Numbered from the stretch's first letter, positions 1 through 8,864 are shown. The stretch is 64,000 bases of DNA from Usitatibacter rugosus (GCF_013003965.1 NZ_CP053069.1:1147419-1211418); one strand, 5' to 3'. Notes: generated from the sequence alone by a model not told the origin. Numbers and translations are program-made.

Positions 1-2
1 CA

Positions 3-458
3 ATGCGAATCGAACCTGACGATCTCACCCGGCCCCAGGTGCTGGCGCTGCTGAACGAGCATCTCGCCAACATGTACGAGCTCTCGCCGCCGGAGAGCGT
101 GCACGCCCTCGACGTCTCGAAGCTCCGCGCTCCGGGCATCACCTTCTGGACCGTGTGGGAGGGTGACGAGCTTCTAGGCTGTGGCGCGATCAAGGAATTG
201 GAGCCCGGCCATGGAGAGGTGAAATCCATGCGCACGCCCAAGGCCCTGCGTCGCCGCGGTGCCGGGCGCGCCATGCTGGTTCACATCCTCGAAGTCGCGC
301 GCGAGCGGAAATACGATCGCCTGAGCCTCGAGACGGGTTCACAAGACGGCTTCGTGCCGGCGCAGCGTCTCTACGAGAGCGTGGGGTTCGAGCGCTGCGG
401 TCCCTTCGGCGACTACCAGGAAGACCCGAACAGCGTCTTCATGACCTTGAAGCTCTAG
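3..458 (+). CDS. GNAT family N-acetyltransferase
   Basis: A small acetyltransferase that would move an acetyl group from acetyl-CoA to an amine; the acceptor is unknown. The 151 residues form a single GNAT fold. The acetyl-CoA pyrophosphate-binding signature is visible as RRRGAGRAML near residues 83-92, followed by a helix and the late beta strand ending YESVGFERCG (about residues 125-134), typical of the family's C-terminal half. Length is normal for a stand-alone GNAT protein. The ATG lies two bases from the window edge, so its ribosome binding site cannot be seen and a longer start is possible. Its end overlaps the convergent downstream gene by 20 bases. The family is clear; the substrate is not. 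Confidence 0.85.
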   Translation: MRIEPDDLTRPQVLALLNEHLANMYELSPPESVHALDVSKLRAPGITFWTVWEGDELLGCGAIKELEPGHGEVKSMRTPKALRRRGAGRAMLVHILEVARERKYDRLSLETGSQDGFVPAQRLYESVGFERCGPFGDYQEDPNSVFMTLKL

Positions 459-3372
459 TCACCACGACGCGCAGGCGGCGCGACGCCAGGACCAGCAACG
501 CCAGCGCGAGGATGGCCAGCCGCGAGTCGTCGAGCGTGGGGACGCGCGGAACTCCGCCCGGATCGCAGGGAGGCGGGAAGCACGCGGGGCTCGATGCCAC
601 GTTGCGAAGGAACCAGCTCTCCGGAGCGCTCGCGTCCACGCTGCCCCGGAAGAGCTGGTAAGTGAATCCGTTGACCGTCACCGGCGCACCCAGCGAGAAA
701 GCCCCTGCCGTCGTCGTGGCGCCGTTGATCGCATTCACGACGAGGATGCCGTTCAGGTTCGTCACCGCACCGGGGCCGGTGGTGTTCGCGATGAACAACA
801 GCGTCGTCCCCGTCGCGGTGCCCGCATCGATCACGAGCGTGTCCGAGGGCGACCCGTCGGTGCCGAGGAATGTGTTGAGGCCGATGTTCCCGGCCGCGCC
901 GGCATAGGTGACGGTCGTGAGCGTCTTGAACGCGGGCGCCGGTACCGAGTACTGGATCCGGCTCGCGTTGTTGACGGTGTTGGTGAGATTGGAATTGCCC
1001 GTCATGTTCCAGAGCGTGTTGCCGAGGAGCGAGACGTTGGAGACATTGCCCGGGAGCGTGTCGGCGAATCCGTTCAGCGTCGAGTTGGTGACCGTGATGC
1101 CTGCGAGGCCGGGCGTCACCTTGGGCACGGGGGCGCCTTTGGGCAAGCGCAGCGAGACCGGCACGACCGGTGGCAGCGGTTCCGGATCGAGGTCGAGGAT
1201 GCCGCCCAGGGGCGGGTCCAGCAGGAGCAGCGGGAAGTCTTCGATGCGCGCGACGCGCAACCAATGGCCGCTGCCCTGCACGATGAGATTCGAGAGCGTC
1301 GCGTTGCCCGCGCCGCCAACGCCGATGGTCGGTCCGGAAGTGTTGGTGAGGTTGGTGCCGTTGTAGTTGGCGATGGAGGTTGCGATCTCGCCGTACAGAT
1401 AGAGCGCGGCCGCCGCGCCGCCCGTTGCCGTCACGGTGCCGCCCGTGCCGGCGACGCGCCCGCCATCTTGCGCGACGGACCCGTGCGCGTTCAATCCATT
1501 GGCCAGCACCGTCGTTCCCGCGTTGATCGTCACCGAGCTGGGGTTGCTGCGCGCGAGCTTGCCGTGCGCGTTCTGTCCCTGGGTCAACACCGTGGTGCTG
1601 CTCGCGACGACGGTCCCCGCGCTCACGGCACGCAGCCCCATCGCCCGTTCGCCCTGCGTCGTGATGCTCGAGCCGGTCAGCGTGATGAGCGACGGGGCCA
1701 CCAGGAAGTTCTGCTCGGAGTCGGCACCGTAGGCACGTAGTCCGGACGTGTTCACGACGACGTTGTTGCCCGTGATGCTCGCGAGAAATTGCGCGCCGGC
1801 CTGCTCGACGACGGAGAAGAGCCCGAGCGCGAGCGTGCCCGACGTGGTGACAGTGAGATTCGCGATCGTGGCCGAGCCGCCGTCGTCCGCGACCACGCCC
1901 ATTCCCTCGTCGCCTTGCGTGATCACCGGTGTACCCGTGACGTTGAGCACGCCGCCGGGGTTACGCGCAGCAAGGCCGTGAGGGCGGCGCGCGTTGCTGG
2001 TCGAAGGGTCGGTCGCGGTTCCGGTGGTGGTGACGCTGCCGCCCGTGACGGTGATCTGTCCTCCGAGGTCGGCAAGGACGCCCATCGCGTTGCCGTCGCC
2101 CGTCGTCTGGATGGTGACGTTGTTGACGGTCATCGCGGAGGTGCTTCCGAAGAAGGCGGCGGCATTGAGCCCTTCGGCCCTCACTGTCCCGTTCGTGAAG
2201 GTGCTCGTCGCGCCCAGCGTCGACTTCACGCCGTAGCCGGTCGCCGGGACCGCGCGAATCGTGCTGTCGGTGAAGGTCGCGGTGGTGCCCGCGCCGTCGA
2301 GGACGACTCCCACGCCGTTGGTGTTGAGCACAGAGGTCCGCAGCGACGTCAGGTTCGCACCGTTGAGCACATGGATTCCGTACGCGCGATTTCCGCTCAC
2401 CGTGACCGCGGCGTCGGTGAGCGATATCGCGGAGCCTGCGTCCTGCACGGCGACGCCATGGCCAAACTGGCCGGTCGCGTTGATCGTCGCACCCGGCCCG
2501 GTGACTTGCAGCTGGCCGCCGGAGACCGCGCGGGCGCCCGCGGCGGGGAAGTTGGTGTTGCCGGCACCCGTCGTGGAGAGCGCGCTGCCCGTGACGGAGA
2601 CGGTGCCGCCCGCTTCGGCATACGCGGCACTCCCCAGCGTGGCCGACGTGTTGACCGTCACGGCGCTCGCGGTGATGGTGCTCGCCGCGCCCGTGGCGTT
2701 GAGGCCATGGCTGCCGGTGCTGGATGCGGCGATCTGCGCGCCGGCCGTCGTGACGGTCGTGCCGCCGGGCAGGCTGATGGTGCCTCCATCCGCGAATACG
2801 CCGAAGCCGCCGCGAGCGTTGGTCGAGACGCTGCCGCCCATGAAGGTGATCGTGCCCAGGGTCGTGGCACGCAGCCCATAGTCGCTCGCGCCATTTCCAC
2901 CGCTCATGGAGACGGCGGTGTTGGCGAGCGTGATCGCCGCTTGCGTGTCGGCCAGCACGCCGACCATGTTGGCGACCGTTCCGGTCGGAAGCATGTTGAT
3001 CGTGGCGCCCGTCGCGTTGATGGCGCTGCCCAGCCCGGTCGCCCGCATGCAGTTCTGCCCATTCGCTGCGGCGCCGACGGATGTAGTGGTCGCCGTGCTT
3101 CCGCTGAAGGTGATCGTCGCGGCCGTCTGCGCGAGGGCGCAAAGCGTGTTCGCGGCGGCGAGGTTCACGGTGATGCCGTTGGCGGTCATGACGCCGGTGG
3201 CCGATGCGTTCAGCGCTATTGGGTTTAGGGCGTTCGCGGTGATCGTCGTACCGGGCGGCACGGTGCAGGTTCCGCCGACGAGGACTGCCGGTGTAGGACA
3301 AACCTGCGCGTGCGCCGCCAGCGAGAACGCGGCGGCGGATATGAAAACGAGTGCATGCCTGACTGCCGACAT
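439..3372 (-). CDS. Secreted beta-helix protein with IPTL-CTERM-like sorting tail
   Basis: A 977-residue exported protein, probably surface-exposed. It begins with a Sec signal peptide (about residues 1-22, ending AAHAQ). The body is very rich in Gly, Ala, Thr, Ser, Asn and Val and is built of short repeated units such as ADGGTIS, AEGGTVS and ADDGGSAT, the pattern of a right-handed parallel beta-helix like those of adhesins and autotransporter passengers. The C-terminus is VPTLDDSRLAILALALLVLASRRLR: a V/IPTL motif, a hydrophobic helix and basic residues, the layout of IPTL-CTERM sorting signals. No autotransporter barrel is present. The repeat composition also creates long open frames on the other strand, which I treat as artefacts. 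Function unknown; adhesion or matrix is an inference. Confidence 0.8.
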   Translation of the reverse strand: MSAVRHALVFISAAAFSLAAHAQVCPTPAVLVGGTCTVPPGTTITANALNPIALNASATGVMTANGITVNLAAANTLCALAQTAATITFSGSTATTTSVGAAANGQNCMRATGLGSAINATGATINMLPTGTVANMVGVLADTQAAITLANTAVSMSGGNGASDYGLRATTLGTITFMGGSVSTNARGGFGVFADGGTISLPGGTTVTTAGAQIAASSTGSHGLNATGAASTITASAVTVNTSATLGSAAYAEAGGTVSVTGSALSTTGAGNTNFPAAGARAVSGGQLQVTGPGATINATGQFGHGVAVQDAGSAISLTDAAVTVSGNRAYGIHVLNGANLTSLRTSVLNTNGVGVVLDGAGTTATFTDSTIRAVPATGYGVKSTLGATSTFTNGTVRAEGLNAAAFFGSTSAMTVNNVTIQTTGDGNAMGVLADLGGQITVTGGSVTTTGTATDPSTSNARRPHGLAARNPGGVLNVTGTPVITQGDEGMGVVADDGGSATIANLTVTTSGTLALGLFSVVEQAGAQFLASITGNNVVVNTSGLRAYGADSEQNFLVAPSLITLTGSSITTQGERAMGLRAVSAGTVVASSTTVLTQGQNAHGKLARSNPSSVTINAGTTVLANGLNAHGSVAQDGGRVAGTGGTVTATGGAAAALYLYGEIATSIANYNGTNLTNTSGPTIGVGGAGNATLSNLIVQGSGHWLRVARIEDFPLLLLDPPLGGILDLDPEPLPPVVPVSLRLPKGAPVPKVTPGLAGITVTNSTLNGFADTLPGNVSNVSLLGNTLWNMTGNSNLTNTVNNASRIQYSVPAPAFKTLTTVTYAGAAGNIGLNTFLGTDGSPSDTLVIDAGTATGTTLLFIANTTGPGAVTNLNGILVVNAINGATTTAGAFSLGAPVTVNGFTYQLFRGSVDASAPESWFLRNVASSPACFPPPCDPGGVPRVPTLDDSRLAILALALLVLASRRLRVVVTRASRS

Positions 3373-3490
3373 GTTTGCCTCCCTGTGGGGGCCGTTGCCC
3401 GTTACCAGCCGGGTCTCGTTTTGGTCCTTACAACGATAGGGTTATGTTGTTCTCCGTAACGTTCGTTTGAATCGGCGCGTGTGAAACACC

Positions 3491-4441
3491 CTACGCCGCG
3501 GAAGCGTTTATGTACACCGCGTACACGCTCTGGCTGGACGCCATGAAAAGCCGGTTGCCCTTCTCGCCGCCGAAGCAGAGGTTCGCGCAGCGCTCCGGCA
3601 AGTGGATGTGGCCGATCGATTCGCCGTTGGGCGTGTAGATGCGCACGCCATCCAGAACGGGATCCTCGCCGCCGAGGCCGCACCAGAGGTTGCCCGCGCT
3701 GTCCACGCGGAAGCCGTCGAACGCGCCACCGGCCCCGTCGATCGTCATCACGCGCTTGCCGAGTTTCTTCCCGCTCACGGCGTAGGCGTGGATGTAGCGT
3801 GGCGTCGTGCCGCATTCCACGACGTAGAGCAGCTTCTCGTCGGGCGAGAACGCGAGGCCGTTGGGCCGGTTGATGTCGCCGATCACGACGGCGATCGCTC
3901 CGGTGACGCCGTCGATGCGATAGACGTTCGTCGGCAGCTCGACCTGTGCCTTGAAGCCTTCGTAGTACGAGAGGATGCCGAAGGGCGGATCGGTGAACCA
4001 GATGGAGCCGTCGGACTTCACCACGACATCGTTGGGCGAGTTGAGGCGCTTGCCCTGGTAGTTGTCCGCGAGCACGGTGATCGTGCCGTCGTGCTCGGTG
4101 CGCGTGACGGAGCGCGAGCCATGCTCGCAGGAGACGAGGCGCCCCTCGCGATCGCGCGTGTGTCCGTTCGCGTAGTTCGAGGGCTGGCGGAAGACGGACA
4201 CGTCGCCGCTGCGCTCATCCCACCGCATGATCCGGTTGTTGGGAATGTCGCTCCAGAGCAGCGCGCGATGATCGCCGAACCACACCGGGCCCTCGGCCCA
4301 TCGGAAGCCGTGCGCGATGCGCTCCACGCGCGCGCTGCCGATGCGAAGCGCGTTGAAGCGGCGATCGATGACCTCGATGCGCGGGTCGGGGTAGCGGGTG
4401 GCGGGGGCCCAGAGGCCGTCGGGTTTGTCAGTGTCATTCAT
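3491..4441 (-). CDS. uxuL: SMP-30/gluconolactonase family lactonase, probable aldarolactonase
   Basis: A calcium-type beta-propeller lactonase of the SMP-30/LRE family, about 316 residues, the usual size. Family hallmarks are EGPVWF near the N-terminus, RLNSPNDVVVKSDGSIWFTDPPFG in the middle (Asn and Asp metal ligands), and RPNGLAFSPDE and DGFRVDSAGNLWCG later on. It lies directly downstream of uronate dehydrogenase on the same strand. That enzyme makes aldarolactones from glucuronate or galacturonate, so this lactonase most likely opens them to glucarate or galactarate (UxuL-like role, inferred from context). The ATG at 4441 is chosen. An alternative ATG at 4465 would give a 4-base ATGA overlap with the upstream gene and add eight residues. 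Confidence 0.75.
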   Translation of the reverse strand: MNDTDKPDGLWAPATRYPDPRIEVIDRRFNALRIGSARVERIAHGFRWAEGPVWFGDHRALLWSDIPNNRIMRWDERSGDVSVFRQPSNYANGHTRDREGRLVSCEHGSRSVTRTEHDGTITVLADNYQGKRLNSPNDVVVKSDGSIWFTDPPFGILSYYEGFKAQVELPTNVYRIDGVTGAIAVVIGDINRPNGLAFSPDEKLLYVVECGTTPRYIHAYAVSGKKLGKRVMTIDGAGGAFDGFRVDSAGNLWCGLGGEDPVLDGVRIYTPNGESIGHIHLPERCANLCFGGEKGNRLFMASSQSVYAVYINASAA

Positions 4442-4461
4442 GGCTCTCACTCGCATGTCTC

Positions 4462-5262
4462 TCATTCGTAGGGCCCGAAGGTGACATACACCCCGCCCTG
4501 GTGGATGTGCTCGGGTTTCGTGGAATCGACGGGCGGCTCCGCTTCCTTCTTCGCGCGGAACGGCTCGGTGTTGTCCTTCGGCGTCCAGCCGAGGTTCGCG
4601 GCCTTGCTGTTGTCCCACCACGAGTCGCGGTTGGCCGATGCGCCGAAGACGATGGTGTGGTCGGCCTTCTCCGCGAAGAGCGATCGTTGCACGAGCGTGA
4701 TGAGGTCGTCGAAGGAAAGGTACGTGACCAGCATGCGGCGGTCCTTCGGCTCCGGGAGCGACGAGCCGATGCGAAGGCAGACGGACTCGATGCCGTAGCG
4801 GTCGAAATAGAAGCGCGACATCGCCTCGCCGAAAACCTTGCTCACGCCGTAGAGCGAATCCGGCCGCACGGGATCGTCGGCGTCGATGCGCTCGGTGCGC
4901 TTGCGGAAGCCGATCGCATGGTTGGAGCTCGCGAAGACGATCCGCTTGGTCCCCTGGATGCGCGCCGACTCGTAGAGGTTGTACACGCCCTCGATGTTGG
5001 GCCCGACGATCGTGCGCCACGGCTTGTCCACGGAGATGCCGCCCATGTGGACCACGCCGTCGACGCCGTCCATGAGCACGCGCACCGCGCCTTCGTCCGC
5101 GAGGTCGCAGGTCACGCACTCCTCGTTGCCGACCGCGGGTCCGAGGGGCTCGATGTCGGAGACCCGCAGGTGCGTTGCCCACGTGCGCATCGCGGGGCGC
5201 AGCACCTGGCCCAGCATGCCGGCCGCGCCGGTCAGGAGCAGCCGTTCGTATTTGGGTATCAT
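4462..5262 (-). CDS. udh: NAD-dependent uronate dehydrogenase
   Basis: A short-chain-type extended dehydrogenase of about 266 residues that would oxidise D-glucuronate or D-galacturonate with NAD to the aldarolactone. It shows the Rossmann motif LTGAAGMLGQVLRP, the acidic NAD-selecting region VSDIEPLG, CDLADEGAV, VHMGGISVDKPW, the SSNHAIGF segment with the catalytic serine region, and the YGVSK (YxxxK) motif. These segments match the uronate dehydrogenase subfamily more closely than general epimerases. The frame stays open to a TTG at 5274, but the ATG at 5262 is preferred: the palindromic operator then sits exactly between this start and the divergent regulator. The downstream lactonase gene is probably cotranscribed. 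Confidence 0.75.
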   Translation of the reverse strand: MIPKYERLLLTGAAGMLGQVLRPAMRTWATHLRVSDIEPLGPAVGNEECVTCDLADEGAVRVLMDGVDGVVHMGGISVDKPWRTIVGPNIEGVYNLYESARIQGTKRIVFASSNHAIGFRKRTERIDADDPVRPDSLYGVSKVFGEAMSRFYFDRYGIESVCLRIGSSLPEPKDRRMLVTYLSFDDLITLVQRSLFAEKADHTIVFGASANRDSWWDNSKAANLGWTPKDNTEPFRAKKEAEPPVDSTKPEHIHQGGVYVTFGPYE

Positions 5263-5275
5263 GTCGTCAGACAAC
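5263..5275. promoter_or_regulatory. Operator for the GntR regulator, copy 1
   Basis: The sequence GTCGTCAGACAAC is a palindrome (one mismatch) centred on a single base, the size and TTGTC-N-GACAA form typical of FadR-subfamily GntR operators. It sits in the 24-base gap between the divergent udh and regulator starts. A perfect copy of the same palindrome occurs at 5976-5988, just before the TRAP binding protein gene. Confidence 0.65.
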
Positions 5276-5286
5276 TCGGGGTGGGC

Positions 5287-6018
5287 ATGGGAAGGAACCT
5301 GGCGGAACGTCTAGTCGGAGAGTTTACGGCCGAAATCCGGCAAGGAAACCTTCGCCCCGGGGATCGCCTGCCGACCGAGGCGGAAGTCGTCCGCCGATTC
5401 GGAGTGAGCCGCACGGTGGTCCGCGAAGCGTGGTCGCAGCTCCAGGCCGCGGGGCTCGTCGATACGCGGCACGGCGTGGGTACGTTCGTGAGCGTCCACC
5501 GGCGCGAGGCGGGCTTGAGGGCGGATGTGGCGCAGATCGCCACGGTGGTCGACCTGTTGGCCATGCTCGAGCTTCGCATCGGCGTGGAGAGCGAGGCCGC
5601 CGCGATTGCCTCCCGACGCCGTTCAGAGGCGCAGTTACTCGCGATGCGTGCTGCGTTGGACCAGTTCGAGGCCGCGCTCGCCGCCGGCCAGGAAACGCAC
5701 GACGCGGACTTCCAGTTCCATTCCCTGATCGCCGAGGCCACGGACAACCGCTACTTCACGTCCTTCATGGCCTCGCTGGGCTCGAAGGCGATCCCGCGCG
5801 CGCACCTCAAGCTGCCGGATGCGGGAGGCGACCGCCGGCGCGACTACCTCGCCACGCTCAACCGCGAGCACGAGGACATCTTCAGCGCGATCGCGCGGGG
5901 CGACGGGGATGGAGCCCGCGCCGCGATGCGCACGCACATCGGAAACGGACGGGAGCGTCTCAAGGCCCGCCAACAGTTGTCAGACAACAGGAAAACAACG
6001 AGGAGGAGCCCGAAATGA
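5287..6018 (+). CDS. GntR family transcriptional regulator, FadR subfamily
   Basis: A 243-residue DNA-binding regulator, most likely a hexuronate-responsive repressor of this cluster. The N-terminal winged helix shows the family signature LRPGDRLPTEAEVVRRFGVSRTVVREAWSQLQAAGLVDTRHGVGTFV (first 70 residues). The rest is the all-helical FCD ligand-binding domain with metal-ligand-type residues: DADFQFHSLIAEATDN, and REHEDIFSAIARGD near the end. It is transcribed divergently from udh and overlaps the downstream TRAP gene by four bases (ATGA), so the two are translationally coupled. The start ATG at 5287 leaves a normal N-terminus; GTG at 5281 is an alternative. The inducer is inferred from context. 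Confidence 0.85.
   Translation: MGRNLAERLVGEFTAEIRQGNLRPGDRLPTEAEVVRRFGVSRTVVREAWSQLQAAGLVDTRHGVGTFVSVHRREAGLRADVAQIATVVDLLAMLELRIGVESEAAAIASRRRSEAQLLAMRAALDQFEAALAAGQETHDADFQFHSLIAEATDNRYFTSFMASLGSKAIPRAHLKLPDAGGDRRRDYLATLNREHEDIFSAIARGDGDGARAAMRTHIGNGRERLKARQQLSDNRKTTRRSPK
5976..5988. promoter_or_regulatory. Operator for the GntR regulator, copy 2
   Basis: GTTGTCAGACAAC, a perfect palindrome around one central base, inside the last codons of the GntR gene and 27 bases before the TRAP binding protein start. It matches copy 1 at 5263-5275 in 12 of 13 positions. The likely role is separate control of the downstream dctP-type gene by the same regulator. Confidence 0.65.
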
Positions 6019-6989
6019 TCCGCCGCAGCTTCAGCATCTGTCTCTTGGTCGCCGCCGCCGTGCTCGCGGCCCCGCTGGTCCACGCCCAGACGAAACTCAA
6101 ATGGGCGCACGTCTACGAAACCTCCGAGCCGTACCACACGCAGGCGCTGTGGGCCGCGGAGGAAGTGAAGAAGCGCACCAACGGCCGCATCCAGATCGAG
6201 GTCTTCCCGGCGTCCACGCTGGGCAAGGAGACCGACATCAACCAGGCGCTGTCGCTCGGCACCGTGGACATCATCTACACGGGCATGGCCTTCGCGGGCC
6301 GCCAGTTCCCCCCGATGTCGATCGCCTCGGGGCCGTTCATCTTCCGCGACTACGCGCACTGGCAGGCTTTCCGCGAGGGCCCGGTCTTCCGCGAAGTCGC
6401 GAAGGGCTACGAGGACAAGAGCGGCCACAAGATCGTCGGCTACACGTACTACGGCCAGCGCCACCTCACCGCGAACAAGCTGGTGCAGAAGCCCGAGGAC
6501 ATGAAGGGCATGAAGCTGCGTGTGCCCGATGCGCCGCTCTTCGTGATGTTCCCGCGTGCGGTGGGTGCGAACCCGACGCCGATCGCGTTTGCCGAGGTGT
6601 ACCTGGCGCTGCAGAACGGCACGGTGGATGCGCAGGAGAATCCGCTTCCGACCATCGACGCGAAGAAGTTCTACGAGGTGCAGAAGTACATCATGCTGAC
6701 CGGGCACATCACCGAGTCGCTGGTGGCCATCGTCGCCGGCGATACGTGGAAGAAGCTCTCCGAGCCCGACCGCAAGGTCGTGAGCGAGGTGATCTGGGAA
6801 GCCACGACGCGCTCCTCGAAGGACATCCTCGACGCCGAGAACAAGCTCGTCGCGGACTTCCAGAAGCGCGGCATCAACGTGGTGAAGGTCGATCGCGGCC
6901 CGTTCATCCAGGCGGTGCAGAAGGCCGTCACGGCGCCCGACGCCCCGTGGCCCAAGGACCTCTACGACCGGGTCCAGGCGATCAAGTAG
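6015..6989 (+). CDS. dctP: TRAP transporter solute-binding protein, DctP family
   Basis: A periplasmic binding protein of 324 residues that would deliver an organic acid, here probably a hexuronate, to a TRAP transporter. A Sec signal peptide is clear (residues 1-23, LVHAQ cut region). DctP-family blocks follow: WAHVYETSEPYH, GRIQIEVFPASTLGKETDINQALSLGTVDI, GMKLRVPDAPLF with the conserved substrate-contacting arginine, and FAEVYLALQNGTVDAQENP. A strong GGAGGAG ribosome site precedes the ATG, which overlaps the regulator's stop. No DctQ or DctM membrane subunit follows, so the partner permease must be encoded elsewhere or has been lost. Confidence 0.9.
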   Translation: MIRRSFSICLLVAAAVLAAPLVHAQTKLKWAHVYETSEPYHTQALWAAEEVKKRTNGRIQIEVFPASTLGKETDINQALSLGTVDIIYTGMAFAGRQFPPMSIASGPFIFRDYAHWQAFREGPVFREVAKGYEDKSGHKIVGYTYYGQRHLTANKLVQKPEDMKGMKLRVPDAPLFVMFPRAVGANPTPIAFAEVYLALQNGTVDAQENPLPTIDAKKFYEVQKYIMLTGHITESLVAIVAGDTWKKLSEPDRKVVSEVIWEATTRSSKDILDAENKLVADFQKRGINVVKVDRGPFIQAVQKAVTAPDAPWPKDLYDRVQAIK

Positions 6990-7023
6990 CGAACGTCCCC
7001 GCCGATCGCGGGTCGGATGCTTC

Positions 7024-7872
7024 ATGAAGAACATTCGACTCGCGATCCTGGCCCTGGTCCTGGCTCCGTTCACTGCCCTGGCCCAGCAACAAGGCTTCCT
7101 CGAGAACCCGTATGGCGACATCCCGGTGAGCGGGATCGTCGCCATTTCCGGCTGGCACTGCACCGCGCGGCGGATCGAGATCCAGATCGACGGCAATCCG
7201 CTCGTGGCCGGCGCCAACACCGAGCGCCGGGATATCGCGGCGATCTGCGGCAAGCCCGACACCGGTTTCTCGGTGCTCTTCAACTGGGGCATCTTCCCGA
7301 GCGGCGTCCACACGGTGCGCGCGCTGGCGGACGGCGTGGAGTTCGCGTCGCGCCGCGTCACCGTCGTGAACCTCGGCGGGGAGTTCCTCACGGACAAGAG
7401 CGGGAGCACGACCGTCTACGACTTTCCGTCACCGGGGCAAAGCTCCGTGCTGGTGTGGCAGCAGGGGCTGCAGAGCTTCGTGATCCAGGAGGTCCGCAAC
7501 GACGCGCCGTCGCTCGCCGGGCGCTGGAACGGCGCCAACATGGAGGTGCGCAGCGGCTGCCGCAACAACGGCGCGAACGGCAACCACGGCACCTACCACC
7601 AGTCGATGATCCGCTTCGACCTCGACCGCATCGTGATCGACGAGACCACCACCAGCGGGCTCACGTGCACGTATGTCGGACCGTACCGCCAGGTGGGAAC
7701 GACGCGCGAAGCCTCGGGCACGCTCACGTGCAGCGACGGCAAGCAGGGCCGCTTCACGACGAACGGCATCCTGGTCACGCCCAACGAGATGTCGCTGCGC
7801 CTCGCGATCCAGCTCGAGAACACCGAGACCTGCGCCATCGACTCCGTCCTCGGTGGATCGCGGCTCTTCTGA
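7024..7872 (+). CDS. Secreted protein of unknown function
   Basis: A 282-residue protein with a Sec signal peptide (residues 1-20, ALAQQQ). I do not recognise the family. The first half has a repeated pattern common in secreted betaproteobacterial proteins, PVSGIVAISGWHC followed by IEIQIDGNPLVAG and FPSGVHTVRALADG, which reads like an Ig-like beta sandwich. The second half has several cysteines (SGCRNNG, LTCTYVG, LTCSDGK, ETCAID) likely forming disulphides. It sits 34 bases upstream of another exported protein and may share its transcript. No catalytic motif is visible. Confidence 0.7.
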   Translation: MKNIRLAILALVLAPFTALAQQQGFLENPYGDIPVSGIVAISGWHCTARRIEIQIDGNPLVAGANTERRDIAAICGKPDTGFSVLFNWGIFPSGVHTVRALADGVEFASRRVTVVNLGGEFLTDKSGSTTVYDFPSPGQSSVLVWQQGLQSFVIQEVRNDAPSLAGRWNGANMEVRSGCRNNGANGNHGTYHQSMIRFDLDRIVIDETTTSGLTCTYVGPYRQVGTTREASGTLTCSDGKQGRFTTNGILVTPNEMSLRLAIQLENTETCAIDSVLGGSRLF

Positions 7873-7906
7873 ATTTGGTAACGTATCGGTCTCTCAGGGA
7901 GAAACC

Positions 7907-8863
7907 ATGCTTTACCGCACGATGATGATTGCCGCGCTAGCCCTTTCCGGCGCCGCCGCGGCCCAGGATGCACAGACGTGGCTCGGCGCTCAGGGCCTCG
8001 AAGCCGTGGAGATCAAGCCGTTCCAGGACCTCGAGATCGTGGTCGCGAAGAGCGCGGGGGCCAAGGAGCAGCGCCTCGTGATCATCCAGAAGGGCAAGCC
8101 CGTCTTCCAGACCACGCCCAAGGAGAACGAGGGCGCGGCGAAGTGGGCGATCCACTCGATGGGCAACGACCTGGACGGCGATGGCCAGCCGGACCTCCAC
8201 GTTTCCAGCTTCTCCGGCGGCGCGCATTGCTGCACGACCCACTACATCGTGAAGCTGAAGCCCAAGGTCTCGAAGCTCGCCGTGTACCCCGCCAACAACG
8301 TGGGCGGCGGCGATTTCCTCGAGGTCCCCGGCCGCAAGACGCCGATCATGGTGACCGCGGACGATTCGTCGGCCTACGGCTTCGCGCCCTATGCCAACTC
8401 GTATTTCCCCGCCGTGATCCTCGAGGTGTCGCCGAAGGGCCGCTTCCAGTTCGCGCAGGACCTCATGCGCTCCAAGCTCCCGGGCCAGCCGCCGCCCGTC
8501 TGCGCGCAACCCGCGGCGACCAACAACCCGTGGCTGAAGGAGCGCTGCGGCGAGTACACATCCGCCCGCCGCAACGCGCGCGTGGCCGAGATCAAGACCA
8601 AGCTCGCCGAGATCAAGCAGGGCCGCTCCGCCGACCAGTTGAAGTGGGACGACTACTACGCCACCGGCGTGCTCGCCGCCGTCTCCGCCGAGATGAACCG
8701 CTACGCCTACACCGGCCACGCCGCCGCGGCGCTCAACTGGCTCGAAACCCTCTGGCCCGGCAACGACGCCGTGAAGCTGAAGATGCTCAACACCCTCCGC
8801 ACCGCGTGGACGAAGAGCGTGTTCGCGGAAGACCTGAAGGGCCTCGCCGCCGACTACCGGTAG
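7907..8863 (+). CDS. Secreted protein of unknown function with Ca-binding-like motif
   Basis: A 318-residue exported protein (signal peptide residues 1-19, ending AAAAQ). A short DLDGDGQPD segment near residue 88 looks like the calcium loop of FG-GAP/EF-hand-type repeats, followed by FSGGAHCCTTHY with paired cysteines. The C-terminal third is helical and rich in Lys, Ala and Trp. I do not recognise the whole protein. The start is the ATG after a GGGAGAAACC ribosome site. Its stop is followed within one base by a 76-base perfect hairpin, so transcription probably ends there. Confidence 0.7.
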   Translation: MLYRTMMIAALALSGAAAAQDAQTWLGAQGLEAVEIKPFQDLEIVVAKSAGAKEQRLVIIQKGKPVFQTTPKENEGAAKWAIHSMGNDLDGDGQPDLHVSSFSGGAHCCTTHYIVKLKPKVSKLAVYPANNVGGGDFLEVPGRKTPIMVTADDSSAYGFAPYANSYFPAVILEVSPKGRFQFAQDLMRSKLPGQPPPVCAQPAATNNPWLKERCGEYTSARRNARVAEIKTKLAEIKQGRSADQLKWDDYYATGVLAAVSAEMNRYAYTGHAAAALNWLETLWPGNDAVKLKMLNTLRTAWTKSVFAEDLKGLAADYR

Positions 8864-8864
8864 C

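Noticed and set aside
3491..5182. A 563-codon frame that looks like a fusion of an unknown N-terminus to the SMP-30 lactonase
   Set aside because: The N-terminal half is an out-of-frame reading of uronate dehydrogenase; the lactonase has its own start at 4441 or 4465.
5263..5988. Shared GTCAGAC between the GntR operators and the GGGGTCAGAC palindromes
   Set aside because: Only seven bases are common, the flanks differ completely and the contexts (operators against gap-filling hairpins) do not match; coincidence.
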